A program made the position numbers and the translations under genes. From positions 912,501-976,500 of the forward strand of contig JAEMWC010000230.1 in NCBI GenBank assembly GCA_016490735.1: DNA of 64,000 nucleotides. The letters run 5' to 3'. The notes under the pieces are model-generated. The model saw only the letters and a list, made by a program, of their open reading frames with translations, had not been told where the DNA came from and made no database searches. Source of the DNA: Pachyseris speciosa (lineage: Eukaryota; Cnidaria; Anthozoa; Scleractinia; Pachyseridae). Of this stretch, positions 35,475 through 46,650 are shown piece by piece (within the stretch, counting starts at the first letter, position 1; each line of letters begins with the position of its first letter).

Positions 35475-35706
35475 AGGAGCTCGGTCACGATATTTTTGGT
35501 CATTATTAAGAGACAAAATTCAATTTTAATAATGGGAAACAGTGAAATAACAATTTGTCATGTTAGATGAGCACCAAAGAGACAAGAATAAATGCAAATA
35601 TGACAGGGATGGTGAAGGATGGAGAAGATTGAAACGGGTTACAAATGACCTTTTTGAAAAATGGAGGCTAAACTTTTCAAAATCCAAAGACCGTGACATA
35701 GCTCCT
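35475..35706. mobile_element. Kolobok/piggyBac-like MITE, 232 bp
   Basis: AGGAGCTCGGTCACGA at the left is mirrored by the right end (RC AGGAGCTATGTCACGG). It lies between TTAA (35471-35474) and TCAA, a mutated TTAA. It lies about 210 bases upstream of the receptor C 5'UTR acceptor; a fragment of the same family is at 453. Confidence 0.75.
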
Positions 35707-35904
35707 TCAAGATATTGGGCATTTTTTACGTTAATGCACTTTTGATAGTAAAATTTATGTTCTCCCATCACCATCAACTTTTGCCTTTCTCTGTTGTCAA
35801 TTTGTTTACTACTTATTAATCGCGAAACCTCAGCCCCTTGTTACAGTAAGAAGCGTTCACCTTTAGCAAGTTTCCTCTATCCTAACAGTACACTTGTTAC
35901 CTTT

Positions 35905-35914
35905 CTGCTCACAG
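35905..35914 (+). promoter_or_regulatory. Probable 3' splice site of the 5'UTR, receptor C
   Basis: CTTTCTGCTCACAG|ACAAG, 57 bases before the ATG, with a good pyrimidine tract. The position matches that in receptor B. Confidence 0.5.
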
Positions 35915-35971
35915 ACAAGTCAAGAAAGCACTTACCAATACTAAAAGAAATTACTGCGGAATAACGGGAAA

Positions 35972-37087
35972 ATGACTGTTAGCATAATGAACAATTTTAC
36001 TGACACCCAAGCCAGTAACGAAACGACGTGCTCGTACCGATGTGCCATTTCTGTATTCTTCACAACAGCTATGGCGGCAATCACCGCAGCAGCTTTCATT
36101 GGTAACCTTCTGGTGTTCATTGCTGTGCACAAAACACCAAGCCTTAAAACAAGCACCAACTACTACTACGTCAATATGGCGGCTTCTGATTTTCTTGCAA
36201 GTCTCACCACCTGGCCGCTTTACCTCACTGATGAGATAATCACAAGAAGAGGCAGCCTCATCCAAGGTCCTCTTTCCACCGCTGGATGCAAAGTAGGAGT
36301 TTTTATGAGAACTGTGTCCACTTCAGTATCTATCCTAAACCTGGTACTGATCGCTGTCGATAGATTCGTCGCTACTGTGTTTCCCTTAAAAGCCGCTCTG
36401 TTGTCGAGAAATATAAGAATAGCTCTGATGAGTGCAACATGGGCGATATCCATGGGCTATTGTGTGCCCATGCTTTACTTCTCAAAAGTTGAAGACGTAG
36501 GCGAGGAAAGATTCTGCAGATTTGCTTGGAATGATGACTTCGCTCTTATGATCTACTACATAGCTGGGATTATTGCGTTAACTATTTCACCATTAATTGC
36601 TATGGTCATCTTGTATCATCGCATTATGCGTGTTCTAAGACAAAGACCCAATCTTCAAAACGGTGCTGGAAGCACTAAGGCTGACCAAAAAAGGCTCAAG
36701 CAGAGCCAAAACATTATGAGGATATTCAAATCAATTGTCATAGCTTACTGTGTGTGCTTCTTCCTTTTTTGTGGATATTTGATTTTAAAAATTACTCTTC
36801 CTGGACTGTTCTTCAAAGACAAGTGTAAGTGGATTCTTGGATTTGCGTATTTCGTTTTCCCGTCTCTGAGCACAGCGATCAATCCTGTTATTTTGTTTTA
36901 TTTTAGCTCTAATTTCCGCCTTGCTTTGCAAAGTTTGTGTCCATGTTCTCTTAGAAAATATCGGACGTGCTGCAAACGGAGAGCGTTACCAGTTTTGACG
37001 CCGGCTAACGAAGGCGTCAGCGTACCAACATTAGCAGCATACACAAAATCCTCTGAGAAAATCAAAGATGCTGATTGTGCTATCTAG
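35972..37087 (+). CDS. Class A GPCR, copy C (full length)
   Basis: 371 residues in one coding exon, same family as A and B and the only full-length tail here. The start is at MTVSIMNNFT; MNNFT (35987) is an alternative. Sequons NFT and NET lie in the extracellular N-terminus. TM1 GNLLVF, TM2 NMAASDFLASL, Cys at the top of TM3 (GCKVG), DRF, TM4 ATWAIS, loop-2 Cys (FCRF), TM6 without CWxP, TM7 NPVILFYF. The tail is Cys-rich (CPCS...RTCCKRR), so palmitoylation is possible. It ends ...KDADCAI. N-terminal residues and tail diverge most from B; the helices are nearly the same. Its 5' flank does not align with that of B. Ligand unknown. Confidence 0.92.
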   Translation: MTVSIMNNFTDTQASNETTCSYRCAISVFFTTAMAAITAAAFIGNLLVFIAVHKTPSLKTSTNYYYVNMAASDFLASLTTWPLYLTDEIITRRGSLIQGPLSTAGCKVGVFMRTVSTSVSILNLVLIAVDRFVATVFPLKAALLSRNIRIALMSATWAISMGYCVPMLYFSKVEDVGEERFCRFAWNDDFALMIYYIAGIIALTISPLIAMVILYHRIMRVLRQRPNLQNGAGSTKADQKRLKQSQNIMRIFKSIVIAYCVCFFLFCGYLILKITLPGLFFKDKCKWILGFAYFVFPSLSTAINPVILFYFSSNFRLALQSLCPCSLRKYRTCCKRRALPVLTPANEGVSVPTLAAYTKSSEKIKDADCAI

Positions 37088-38030
37088 AGCGTTGATCAGT
37101 CAAAGACGTCTAGAAGCTTGTTTTACGCTAGCCATGCAGCTTGAGGCTTTCCAAAAAAAAAAACGAATAAGATTAATTTATTTATAAGAAGAAGGCGTTC
37201 AGAGAAGAAATCACTATGATAGTTTTAATTGTTGCTCCATGGGAGCCTTGATTGTGTTTTAACAATATCTGCATGATAGGAAAGGGGATGTTTTTTTTAA
37301 TTCATCCCCTTAAGATATATATTATTCCTACTTTTCTGTAAAGAACCTCGGCGGGATCAAAGAAAATAATGTTTTGTTCCTTAGAAAGGTTGCGCTGTTC
37401 TATCTGTAAAGGGAGTACCGCTTTCTATTCTATGATGATAGAATAGAGCAACTTCATTGTAAAACGATTCAGCTTGTAGCAATTTTCCACGGTCATTCAG
37501 AAGAGACCGAAAAAAGTCTTAAGCATATCGAGGATTGCTTGAAGATCGCAGACATTCCCAGGTGCTGAAATGGAAGGCAACATAATTTGCATGGATGCTT
37601 CTAATCAGGCTAATCCCTTCTTTTATATATATTTACACTTTCTCCACTGACCTAAATTTACAAAATATAGCTAAATAAAAATGCGGAGATGGAGGCAACC
37701 AAAAGCGCCTAAGCACCATACAAAGGATACTCCCATAATGAAAAAAGAAAGAAAACTAAGTTGATAAATGAATGATATAATATATACACATATAAGAACC
37801 CTAATCTCTATACAGCTAATTTTTATTCAGTAACTGATGAAGATGTGCAGTGAAAACTGCGTTATGTGTGAAGCGAACTGTAATACCTCAGCAGTGTCAT
37901 AGGTCATGCAAGTCGACAAATACATACAAAGAGTCTGAAAGTGCATAAAATATTTATTATTAAAAATGCATTTGCATCACATGTAGGGAGATTTTTGTAA
38001 ATAACTAGAACAGGTTATTAAAATTAAAGT
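37088..38030. other. 3' flank of receptor C
   Basis: AATAAA at about 37674 may serve as its polyadenylation signal. ctgatgaagatgtgcagtga (about 37837) resembles the 3'UTR motif of Penelope-like elements. No gene seen. Confidence 0.4.
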
Positions 38031-38031
38031 C

Positions 38032-38204
38032 ATTTTGAGTAATTCTCAGTTTTTAGCGGAGCTCCGGCGGCCCGAAGGGCTGCCAAGCGGAGCACCACGG
38101 TTAAGAAAATCTGGTTTTGGTCACCGTACGTACGTCCACCCTTCCATATATACGATGGGAAATGTCCCATTAATTGTGTGTTGTAATCCGCGTTTTTTGC
38201 ATCC

Positions 38205-38240
<36 letters not shown>
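38032..38240 (+). repeat. Repeat with (AAT)n tail
   Basis: gcggagctccggcggcccga agggctgcc...gcggagcacc is followed by a (AAT)n array (38207-38238). The GGAGCTCC core is shared with the end of the 1.7-kb repeats. Confidence 0.5.
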
Positions 38241-38242
<2 letters not shown>

Positions 38243-39420
38243 AATTTTATTTAACAATTCATCCAATATTTACAAACCAATAAATAATTGCAAAATTATT
38301 AAGTAACAAACTATGGGAAAACTGTATTAATCCTTTTCAACTCATTCATGCGCGCATGCGCATGGAAAGAGTTGTTGTGATGAGGGGGTTTTGGCGTGAA
38401 CAAAAATCTGCATGGACGGAAGCGGAAGTGACGTCACAAAAAGGGATGCGAACAACCGCTGACCACTGAGTTGCCGCAGTTGCCTCGTGTTCCGTTTCTT
38501 TGAGTCAGTCATTTTGTGTTCAGGAAAGGGCAACTTGTGCATTCTGGTTTTCTGCGCCATTTTGGGTAAAATTGCTTTGTTTGGCACGTCCATGTTACGG
38601 CAACTGGACGAAATTCTGAGCGAGCTGTCATTTTTGGTGAGTAATCTCTCAGTTTTTGACTTTTCGGATCCCAAAATCAGCCAAATATTTCAGGCAGTAT
38701 TCTGCCCACGTAGGTCTGACTGTTATTTTATACTGATTTTTATTGCGGTGAAAGCTGCCAGTCGCTATTGAACCCGCGGGAAATTCTTGTCCTTTTCTTC
38801 TAACTGACCCAAATATTTTTTTTCGGCTGATAGTGAAATTAGTTTTCATTCGGTAATATTTATAAGGGCTTGCGAATTTCGGGCTTGCAACTAGAAAACA
38901 ATATTGAAAGTGTAAACAAAGGATCGCGTTAGTTTTTCCTTTAAAAGTATGCTGAATCACTGTAATTCATGATTCTTGAATAAAGTATTTGATTCACTTT
39001 GTTCTGTGCTCTACAACACAAATAGCCCTGAAATAGTTCTTGATTTTATGAGACATTTTGACATCAATCTTGTCACGGAGTCTGGCTTTATATGGTAGTA
39101 AAAGTTGTTCACATTTTAAAGTTAGACACTGAATGAATTACATGATTCAGTTGTCATTTCTGTTGGGCATTAAACCTAAACGAAGGTTTTACGAGCTACT
39201 ATACATACAGGAGAAGTTTTACTACATCGTTTCTAAATTGTGTTCGTGTTTCTATCGGGGTAACAGTTTTCGTTACGGCGAGATTCCACTGTATATCTTG
39301 CTATATGCATGCGCGATGAGTTGGCTCATAGGGGCCGATGATTATTTTAAAAAAGCTTCGAAAACATGTGTAAAAAAAACTAGGCTAAAAAAATTCCTTT
39401 ATAAAAAGTCTAAAACATCG
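38241..39420. other. No gene recognised
   Basis: Short frames only. The stretch 38530-38650 has exon-like base composition and a tggtgagtaa donor but no partner exon was found. Confidence 0.4.

Positions 39421-39465
<45 letters not shown>
39421..39465 (+). repeat. (AAT)n microsatellite
   Basis: About 15 units immediately in front of repeat copy 2. Confidence 0.95.
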
Positions 39466-39466
<1 letters not shown>

Positions 39467-39467
39467 G

Positions 39468-41365
39468 TTTAAAACGTACATCTATGATATTGGACGTCCA
39501 TTTTATGGCCAATTGACACCTGTCAAAACAAGGTATCCGCTGACCAGTATTACGTGACCACATCGCGGGCTCAAGTTAAGACCACATCGAGGTCAGCTTT
39601 TGTTTTAAGTTGACCGCTGACCAGGTACTGGTTTTCGATTGGATCGCAGCCAGGTGTGGGACACCCAAACCAAAACGAGGCTTAATTTCTCTCGCGCTTG
39701 TAGCAACGACAGTATTACGTGAGCATATCGCGGATTTAAATTAATGCCTCATCGAGGTTAGCTTTTTTAAGTTGACCGCTGCGCAGGTACTGGTTTTAGA
39801 TTGGATCGCAGGCTTAAGCCAGGTGTGGTACACCCAAAACAAAACGAGGCTTAATTTTTCGTGCGCTTTCTGCGGCTCGATATTTCACATTCAGTTGGTT
39901 TCTTCATTTTTAGCAAAACAACTTCATCTTCTGCTAAGTTCTGTCTTTTAATTCGCTTAAAAGGTATAAAAATCAAGAACTATTTAAAAGATACTCCGGA
40001 AGGTGAAGTTTCAACTGATAAAATGAACAAGAGCAAAAGATTTTTCTCAGGAAATTCTTCAGATTTTGGATCCACTTGTACGGCGCCCGGATTGTGTGGT
40101 TGAAAAACAAAATGAATTAACGCTTCAAGGGCTTGTTAACTTTGCGCGGCATTTTGCAGCTCACCAAGAAAGTCCGCTTAACAATTCTTCGTTATTAATG
40201 GGAGGAACGAGTAGCTCAAACTTGGTGGAAGAAGTTCTTTCTTTGGACAAACCGTTTGCTATGTTTGTAGATGCGTATTTTCACGTGGTAGAAAGCTCGA
40301 CAGCACAGGTAACTTAAATAAATTGAAGCTTAGCATTTGGTTTAGTCGTTGTTACTTTTGTTCAGGAATGAAACTTGTATTTTTGTCTCGACTGGATATG
40401 AATGACAATCCACTCGTTTTGGACACAAAGAAGTAGCTAGTCGAATTGTTTGTTTGATGTTTTGCTTTCTTGTTTTGAATGAGTGTTTTTCCTCCGCTTG
40501 GCTAATTGTACCGATATTTTTCGACGTCTGTGTTCTGTAGGTTTAAGAACTGAAAGAAACGTTTGCCTTTATTTTATTAACACGTAATCACAATGAGTCC
40601 TCATAAAGTATCACTTATGTTTTGCGCGACGAGGGCAATTCCAGCAAACAATTTCAGAAAACACAAGTGATATCAATCCTAAATTTTACTCAGCCCCATG
40701 AGATTACCTATCCAAACTATCAGAATTGTTTTCCTTTTTCTCTTTTCTATGACATTCAAGCTTATGTCTAAGCTTAACTTACTACGAAATATGTTTGTTA
40801 AGCCCCGGCTAAAAGATCAAACATATTCATCCAACATCGTGTTTGGTGGCTAAACGCATAACAATGTTTGACCAAACACCGGACCAAATGAGTCCAAAAA
40901 ATGATTTTTGCGTATTATCGCTGAAATTTTCGACGTTGTGTGGTTCATTTAGTTACATTTTACCGTTTGTGACGATTTGTTTGTTGGGGTGGCTAAACGA
41001 TAAAACATTTGTTAGTAATGGGAAATTTTGAATGAACATGTTTGATCAAGATCAAACATGGAAAGCCATTTAATGCACTATTGAGAGAAGTGGCTAAACC
41101 ATCAAACAGGCTCATCCAACGATGTTGGATGGAAATATTTCATCGTTCTTCTTATATTGCTAAATTTGTTTTCGAACAAACACACGCGTCGACTGTATTG
41201 TTTTCTTGTAATGTTTTGAGGTTTTTGGAACGCATTCAATTCCTGTTGACTGCTCTGAACATAAAATATTGCCGCAAGGAAATCCATACGGTGTTGCTCA
41301 ATACCAGTAAAAAAATAACAATCGTGGAGCTCCGCTTTTAGGTTTGGCTAAATCTATATAATATA
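39468..41365. repeat. Dispersed 1.7-kb repeat, copy 2 (longer)
   Basis: Partner of 2448-4080. It contains an extra tandem copy of about 180 bp (39525-39700 and 39705-39880, e.g. aggtactggttttcgattgg / aggtactggttttagattgg). An exon-like stretch with acceptor TTCTTCAG at about 40057 and donor CAG|GTAACT at about 40310 reads LDPLVRRPDC...LTLQGLVNFARHFAAH and FVDAYFHVVESST. That stretch is open here but broken in copy 1. The 3' part has degenerate gatcaaaca/tgtttgatc words in both orientations. It could be a transposon that captured a host exon. Not identified. Confidence 0.6.
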
Positions 41366-41419
41366 TTTAATCTCTTATTTTGAAATTCAGGTTTGTAAGA
41401 CTGCTGCAGTCAACTGTTA

Positions 41420-41650
41420 TTGCAGTAGAACCTCTCTATATACGACCACCACCCGTAAGCGACCACTTTTCCAAAATACCAAAATTTCGCAGTCAAATCA
41501 CTGCAATAGGAACCCCTGGTAAGCGATAGTGACCGCTTTTAGAGCTGACGGTTTGAAATTTTCTATTGTTTTCAACCTTTCGTGAGCGACCACTGATCAC
41601 AAAAACCGATTTCTCCACGGGCGCAAATTTGTTACCTACCTATCACATTT
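41420..41650 (+). mobile_element. Tigger/pogo-like terminal remnant
   Basis: cagtagaacctctctatata cgaccacc, then (t)aagcgaccac repeats on both sides (about 41452, 41521, 41583), resemble the ends of TcMar-Tigger elements. No transposase remains. Confidence 0.45.
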
Positions 41651-41874
41651 TCGCTCCTTGGCCAGCGCGCAGACGCAACTGTCATCAACTAAATCAGAGG
41701 TGTTTCCCGAAATAGGCTTGCACCACACGTACACTACACACTGATAAAGAACAAGTGCATTGAATACTTTGTGCATGACATGGCTAGACATTTTTCCCCC
41801 CTTAAGACATAATACAACTATACTTCCGTTTCTACATTACATACATCACATCATTTAATGAAAAAAAAAATATT

Positions 41875-43290
41875 TTTTATATCGGTTTCTGCTTACTTAA
41901 GATTTTTTTCTGATGGCAAAAGTCGCATGCAAATTTTTCAATGTTGTAATGAAACTTAAGGTAGCTATGTACGCCAGCAAAATCGGGGATAAGTCCTTCC
42001 ATTTTACATGTATATTTGAAAAACTTGACTATTAAAGTAATACAGTTAATTGCATTTTTACAAGACAAGCAGTTTGTGTAGCCCAAGAGAATAGATTTAA
42101 AGGAGAAGTCTACTTCCATTTTTGTTACTTCCCAAATCCAATTTGTGAGGGCACTCCAGAGTGGAAATATCCGGTCACAATACCAAAAAAGGTGCTTTAT
42201 GGTTTCATGTTTGCTATTACAAAAAATGCACTCATCGCGATCCTTAATATCTATTTTCATTAGCAATACATTTGTGCCAATAATTCTATAGAATACAGTA
42301 TCCTAAATTGAAAGCTTCAATTTTAACTTAGTTGGCTGTGTGGCAACTGATTTTCGCAAGGTAACATAAGTGAAACAGGTCACCCTTTTTGCTTTAAATA
42401 ATCCCTCTATATTTTGAGATTTGATCGCGAGTAACCGTTTACGAAACTCCCTAATCTCTGATTTCCATGAAATTGCGCACATAATAGTAAAACTCTTTAA
42501 GAATGAACAAGATCGTTGACGTAGCGTACGTTTTTTTACGTACCATAGAACACAGTTTTATTTTCTATCTTAATAAAAACGTTATTCCATAACGGCTGAG
42601 ACAAGAAGTCGCTGGCTTCTGCAGGTTCACGAACATACTATGCCCATGACTCAAATAAATTCCTGCAGAAACTATTTACCACAAAATAGGAAAACAAGAC
42701 TGATAATGATTTTTTGTTTAGTAACCAAACATCGTACCAGTAAAGCACAAAGCAAGAGCCTTTTCCAGTCTGCCTGGTAATTTACGTCCCATACTTTTTT
42801 AATCCAGGAGATCTTAGTGCCTTAACGAAAGATCGAATATCGGTCATCTTCAGCCCCCCATCTTTTACATCATTATTAATTGTTTTCCTAGATATTTTAT
42901 CACCCTTTCCGCCCCAAATAAAGGAGTAAAATAGTGTTTCCAATTCATTAAGAAAAATATCATTTGGAGCACGAAGTGTGGTAAATAAATGAACAAATTT
43001 AGATACTGCGAGTGACTTGATTACCTGTATTTTTGATGCTCAGAAGTCTCCAGGACCGTGAGTCTAAAACCTGTCTTGTCTCATCGACCTTTATTCTGTA
43101 ATTGTGCTCCGCTATTTGTGGGGTTTCAACAAAAATCGTTATCCCTAGGATGTTGAAAGATTCATTAAAAACCCACACTAAATGTTTCTCAGGGAGTAGT
43201 ATGTCTTTTGAGAATCGCTTGCCACCCAGCCACGCAGCCTTTGTTTTTCCTACATTAACCCTCAGACCGGAGCACTCTCCAACTGAAGAG
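41875..43290 (-). mobile_element. L1/Tx1-type LINE remnant, C-terminal half
   Basis: The minus strand reads, in order and in shifting frames, CSGLRVNVGKTKAAWLG (about 43265-43215), SFNILGITI, SKFVHLFTTLRAPND (about 43010-42965), LFYSFIWGGKGDKISRKTI (about 42945-42885) and DGGLKMTDIRSFVKAL (about 42865-42815). Next comes an open frame, 42266-41877, with a C-terminal zinc knuckle (C-x2-C, ETIKHLFWYC). These are blocks of the L1/Tx1 RT thumb and zf-RVT region. Many stops; dead copy. Confidence 0.8.
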
Positions 43291-43606
43291 TAGCCTGGGA
43301 CCAGAATCCACAGTGGGGTAACGAACGAACAGAAGGAAAGAGACGAAAAAACATCGGCGAGCGAAGCGGGGAACTGGGGTAGGGGAAGGGGCGGCGGAAC
43401 CTGGAGACATGCCTTTCATACCGCCGATCCATGATACCAGATCCTGGTATCATGCTCTAATTGGTCAAAGTGCTCAGTGTTGAAAATTCGGATTGAAGCG
43501 GCACTTGAAAGTCACGCACGCGTTGTGTAACTTCAGTTCAGCGGAGGTGGGGGGGGGGGGGGGGGAATGGTGTATTTAGGAGTTTAGGAGTTCGGCCGTC
43601 AGTTAT

Positions 43607-43895
43607 CGATTTTGAGCAAGCGATACAGCCTTCTTTCCCAGAATTTCCACATATTCCTCGCTTTAAAAAGAGCAAAAGCTTTGCCTACAATCAGTGGCAA
43701 AAAAGAAACACGTGTTTGGGATTCTCCCGACTGGTTTTGGGAAAGAGTTTAATCTTTCAAATGCTCCCTCGTGTTTTAAAAGAAACTTGGAAAATAGACG
43801 ATCGATTGTTCTAGTCGTGTCGCCGCTGGTGTCCATAATGAAAGATCAAGTTCAAGAATTGTCTCGTCTTGGACTGAAAGCGTTTGCGCTTGGGT
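43607..43895 (+). pseudogene. RecQ-family helicase fragment inside the MULE-like element
   Basis: Across two frames it reads FEQAIQPSFPEFPHIPRFK, then KKKHVFGILPTGFGK, then, after a 1-base shift, SLIFQMLPRVLKETWK, and back in the ORF frame VVSPLVSIMKDQVQELSRLG and LKAFALG. These are motif 0, Walker A (TGFGKS) and motif Ia of a RecQ DNA helicase. Two single-base insertions (near 43670 and 43748) break it. Nothing past motif Ia remains, so there is no DEAH box and no helicase activity. RecQ-like genes are multicopy in cnidarians; this one looks captured. Confidence 0.75.
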
Positions 43896-44061
43896 TAGGT
43901 GTTTCAGTTCAGTTTCAGTTTATTTTTGCCACTTTTGGTATTTTAAATTACAAAATAAAGCTACAAGAGATAAAAAGAAAAGCATAAGGCGAGGATGCCC
44001 ATATAGAAGCCATTAGAGCTTATTCGGGTTACAGGCACCTCAAGAAAAATACAGCTATAAC

Positions 44062-44753
44062 ATGAAGGCAAAAGGGTGCCCGTTGGTTCATTTTTTGAAG
44101 ATGGAGGAGAGAAAGGAGGAGGAGAGAAAGAGCTGCATGCCCGTGAATTCGACGAATTTGAATTTACCTCTAAACCATCTTTATTCAGCTTTATTACGCT
44201 TCGCCGAAAGTGTTACGCCAGTCGGGGATCGATCGCTTTGCGTGTGATCCCAAACTTTCCTTCCCGAACAGAACATTGCTGAACAATTCTTGACCCTGGC
44301 CTACTGAGAGACTCATTGCAACGGTTTTGTAAGCGACTGCCGTAGTCGGACAACTTGTCTGGCACAAGAAAGGCAAGCCAGTTCTGAATAACCCTCTCCA
44401 CGCACTAATTTATGTCTAACGGTGTTTCTTTTTAACTCCTTTAATCTTTAATCTTTAATCATGGTACTCCTAAAACAGTAATGACTATACTAGGAGAGCT
44501 AATTACAGAATAAAACGTAGGATAAAATAACATAATAGATAAAGTTTTAAAAACAAAATAATATGAATAATGTAATAATAAAATTAGTATCAACTAATCC
44601 GACCTAATAAATGAGAGAGCATTTGATTTAAATGTATCTAAATTATCAATATCGGCTAAAATGAAAAACTGTTCCACGGGATCAACGAGTAACTCTTTGT
44701 TTTTCAGGCTGTCAAAAAAAAATTAACCAACGGGCACCCTTTTGCCTTCACGC
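44062..44753. mobile_element. Inverted-repeat segment nested in the MULE-like element
   Basis: gaaggcaaaagggtgcccgt tggtt is at 44063, and its exact inverse is at 44728-44750. The minus strand between (about 44725-44600) reads DSLKNKELLVDPVEQFFILA, then DIDNLDTFKSNALSFI and a stop, an apparent retroelement protein end that I cannot place. (CTTTAAT)n lies at about 44440. Confidence 0.6.
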
Positions 44754-45065
44754 CAAATCAAAAGCTTTTTGCAGAAGCGACAAAATCGCTCTCGCTGCGT
44801 TCTTTTCTCCCGCGCGTAAAAAAACAAACGTGCGCCTGTGTTGACTTTCGGGTGCACTCATGCGAAGATTTTGACAGTTTGATTGACTTGTTGACATTTC
44901 AATTACACTTCAGGGCGTCAGGGCGGATCGGCGGCATGAAAAGCATGTCTCCAGGCTCCACCGCCCCCTCTTCTCTTCGTGTACCCTCGCGGTTGTTTTT
45001 CGCCTCTTTCTTTCTTTACGCTCAGTTACCGCACTGCGGAGCCTGGTCCCAGGCTAACTGAAGAG

Positions 45066-45340
45066 CTCCAAGGTACCTAAGCATGAAGAAAGTGAGGTTT
45101 GAGTTCCATCTAAGAGGAAGAAAGTGTCATCCGCGTACCGTCCAAATAAAAATTTGTCATATTAAAAATATAATTCCCTTAATTTGACCATTTCGTTTTA
45201 TTGCATCTGCGAGAAGCTCAGCGCAAATAATGAAAAGTTACGGTGACCGGGGATCTCCCTGTCTAACACCTCTCGAGACCAAAAAAGAGTTTGAGCAATG
45301 ACCATTATACAGAATGGAGCTATTAATATTTTTGTGAGTA
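45066..45340 (-). mobile_element. L1/Tx1-type LINE remnant, RT core
   Basis: The minus strand reads SRGVRQGDP (about 45285-45260), IICAELLADAIKRNGQIKGI (about 45240-45180) and YADDTFFLLDGTQTSL (about 45150-45100). These are RT fingers/palm blocks including the catalytic DD. It is the direct continuation of the 41875-43290 copy across the MULE insertion. Confidence 0.8.
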
Positions 45341-45344
45341 CCTC

Positions 45345-45502
45345 TTACTAACCGAGTTCGAGGTGCGTACTGTAAGTTACGGACCGAGTTTTTCCCGTTC
45401 ATTTATGGCCCAAGCGCGAAGCGCGCGGGCAATAAATTAATGGGAAAAACGAAGATCCGTTACTTACAGTAAGGACCGAGAAAACGAGGTTAGTAAGATA
45501 TT
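45345..45502. mobile_element. Foldback MITE
   Basis: cttactaaccgagttcgagg...gtactgtaagttacgg is mirrored by ccgttacttacagtaaggac...gaggttagtaag. The GC-rich loop is aagcgcgaagcgcgcgggc. It lies in or beside the LINE. Confidence 0.75.
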
Positions 45503-45924
45503 TATTATATCTTCAGCTCTGAGGTTAATACGACGCGTGGGAAAGAAAACTAGTTGAAGTCAAGCAACCCTTCATCTTCTAAAAGCTCAAGGAAGTCAAT
45601 TTAAAATTTTGGCACACTTTCTTCAGATTTCTTCTGTTTTTTTCTGTTTGTTCGCAACTCTTTTAGGTAAGTATCAAAATTTTCTTGACGAGACATGTTG
45701 GCGAGAAAATGTTGAACTGAACTTTCAATAATCTACCCCATGTATAGAGATCGACCTCCAAATTTTTAAATAAAACTTTGACTTGTTTGGTTTAGGTAAG
45801 GTTATTATGAGAGCACTTCTCTGAGTGACCGACATTTCACCAGAGATCTAGGCGAAATTAATTGACCGCACTGAATTCTTGGTTTTCAGTCACGCAAGTA
45901 AAAAAAAAATAAAATCATCAACTG
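45503..45924. other. No gene recognised
   Basis: AT-rich filler between two elements. Confidence 0.4.
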
Positions 45925-46475
45925 TTCGATAGATAAAGTCAAGAAATTGACATATTATAGAATAGTAATAAATAAACAACATGCTTAAGTCTCAGGGCTG
46001 TGCGGTATCCCGTACTCGAGTTATTAAGCAAAATGTACCACTCAAAATTATAGAGTTTAGTATGGACACGCCATGTTAGTGTTCCTCTGAGGGGCACAAA
46101 TATGGCGGCCGGAAACGAGTGAAAACACCTGGAATTTACTTTTGCTTTCTCAAAGGCTTTCTTCTCTGTTTTGAGCTTGCAAACATTCACATAGATGCTT
46201 CTCTTATCATGTTGGCTTTTCAGACCTAAACAAATACGCGGGGAATTGATATTTTCATGTACGTGACATGCTTGTGAGCAGACATGTTTATGTCACACAC
46301 TGTAATAAAATCTAAAATTCAAATTGCTCTATTTTCAAAACAAAGCAAGCAACCGAGCTGAAAACATGCAAGCCGATACATTTCTAAAACGTCTTTTACG
46401 TGATGAAGCTAAAAATGCAAAGGTTTGTTTAATTTTGAATTTTAGTTTTTTGTGACGTCATGTGAAAACCAAGAT
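45925..46475 (-). repeat. Dispersed repeat, inverted copy of 26415-27095
   Basis: Aligned by eye in reverse complement with the copy 19 kb upstream, including ttgtttatttattactattc, gcggtatcccgtact and gtgacgtcatgtgaaaac. It lies between the RT core and the RT N-terminal part of the LINE, so it probably inserted there. Confidence 0.7.
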
Positions 46476-46484
46476 ATATGGCCA

Positions 46485-46650
46485 AGTTCCTTCCAAAAAA
46501 CTTTATAAAATTCCACCGTAAAGCCATGCCGGAATCCCAGGACTTTTTCCGTCCCCCATAACCTTAAGGACATCTAAACATTCATTAGCAGAAATGTCAC
46601 CCTCGCAAGAGCCTCTTTCTTGAGGAGTCAATTTCGGTCTTATCTTATGT
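46485..46650 (-). mobile_element. L1/Tx1-type LINE remnant, RT N-terminal part
   Basis: The minus strand reads CEGDISANECLDVLKVMGDG, KSPGIPA and, shifted, GFTVEFYKVFWKELG. This is the start of the RT domain in L1/Tx1 elements. Position and strand fit the same copy as at 45066-45340. Confidence 0.7.

Larger units (their letters stand above)
43291..45056. mobile_element. MULE-like element, 1.77 kb, long TIRs, 9-bp TSD
   Basis: It begins TAGCCTGGGACCAG and ends CTGGTCCCAGGCTA. The inverted similarity continues for about 150 bp on each side (e.g. ggggcgg.gga.cctggagac atgc.tttcat.ccgccgatc). The flanks are ACTGAAGAG (43282-43290 and 45057-45065). Long TIRs and a 9-bp duplication are typical of Mutator-like elements. 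It has no transposase but carries a RecQ-helicase fragment and another inverted-repeat segment, and it splits the LINE RT. Confidence 0.8.
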
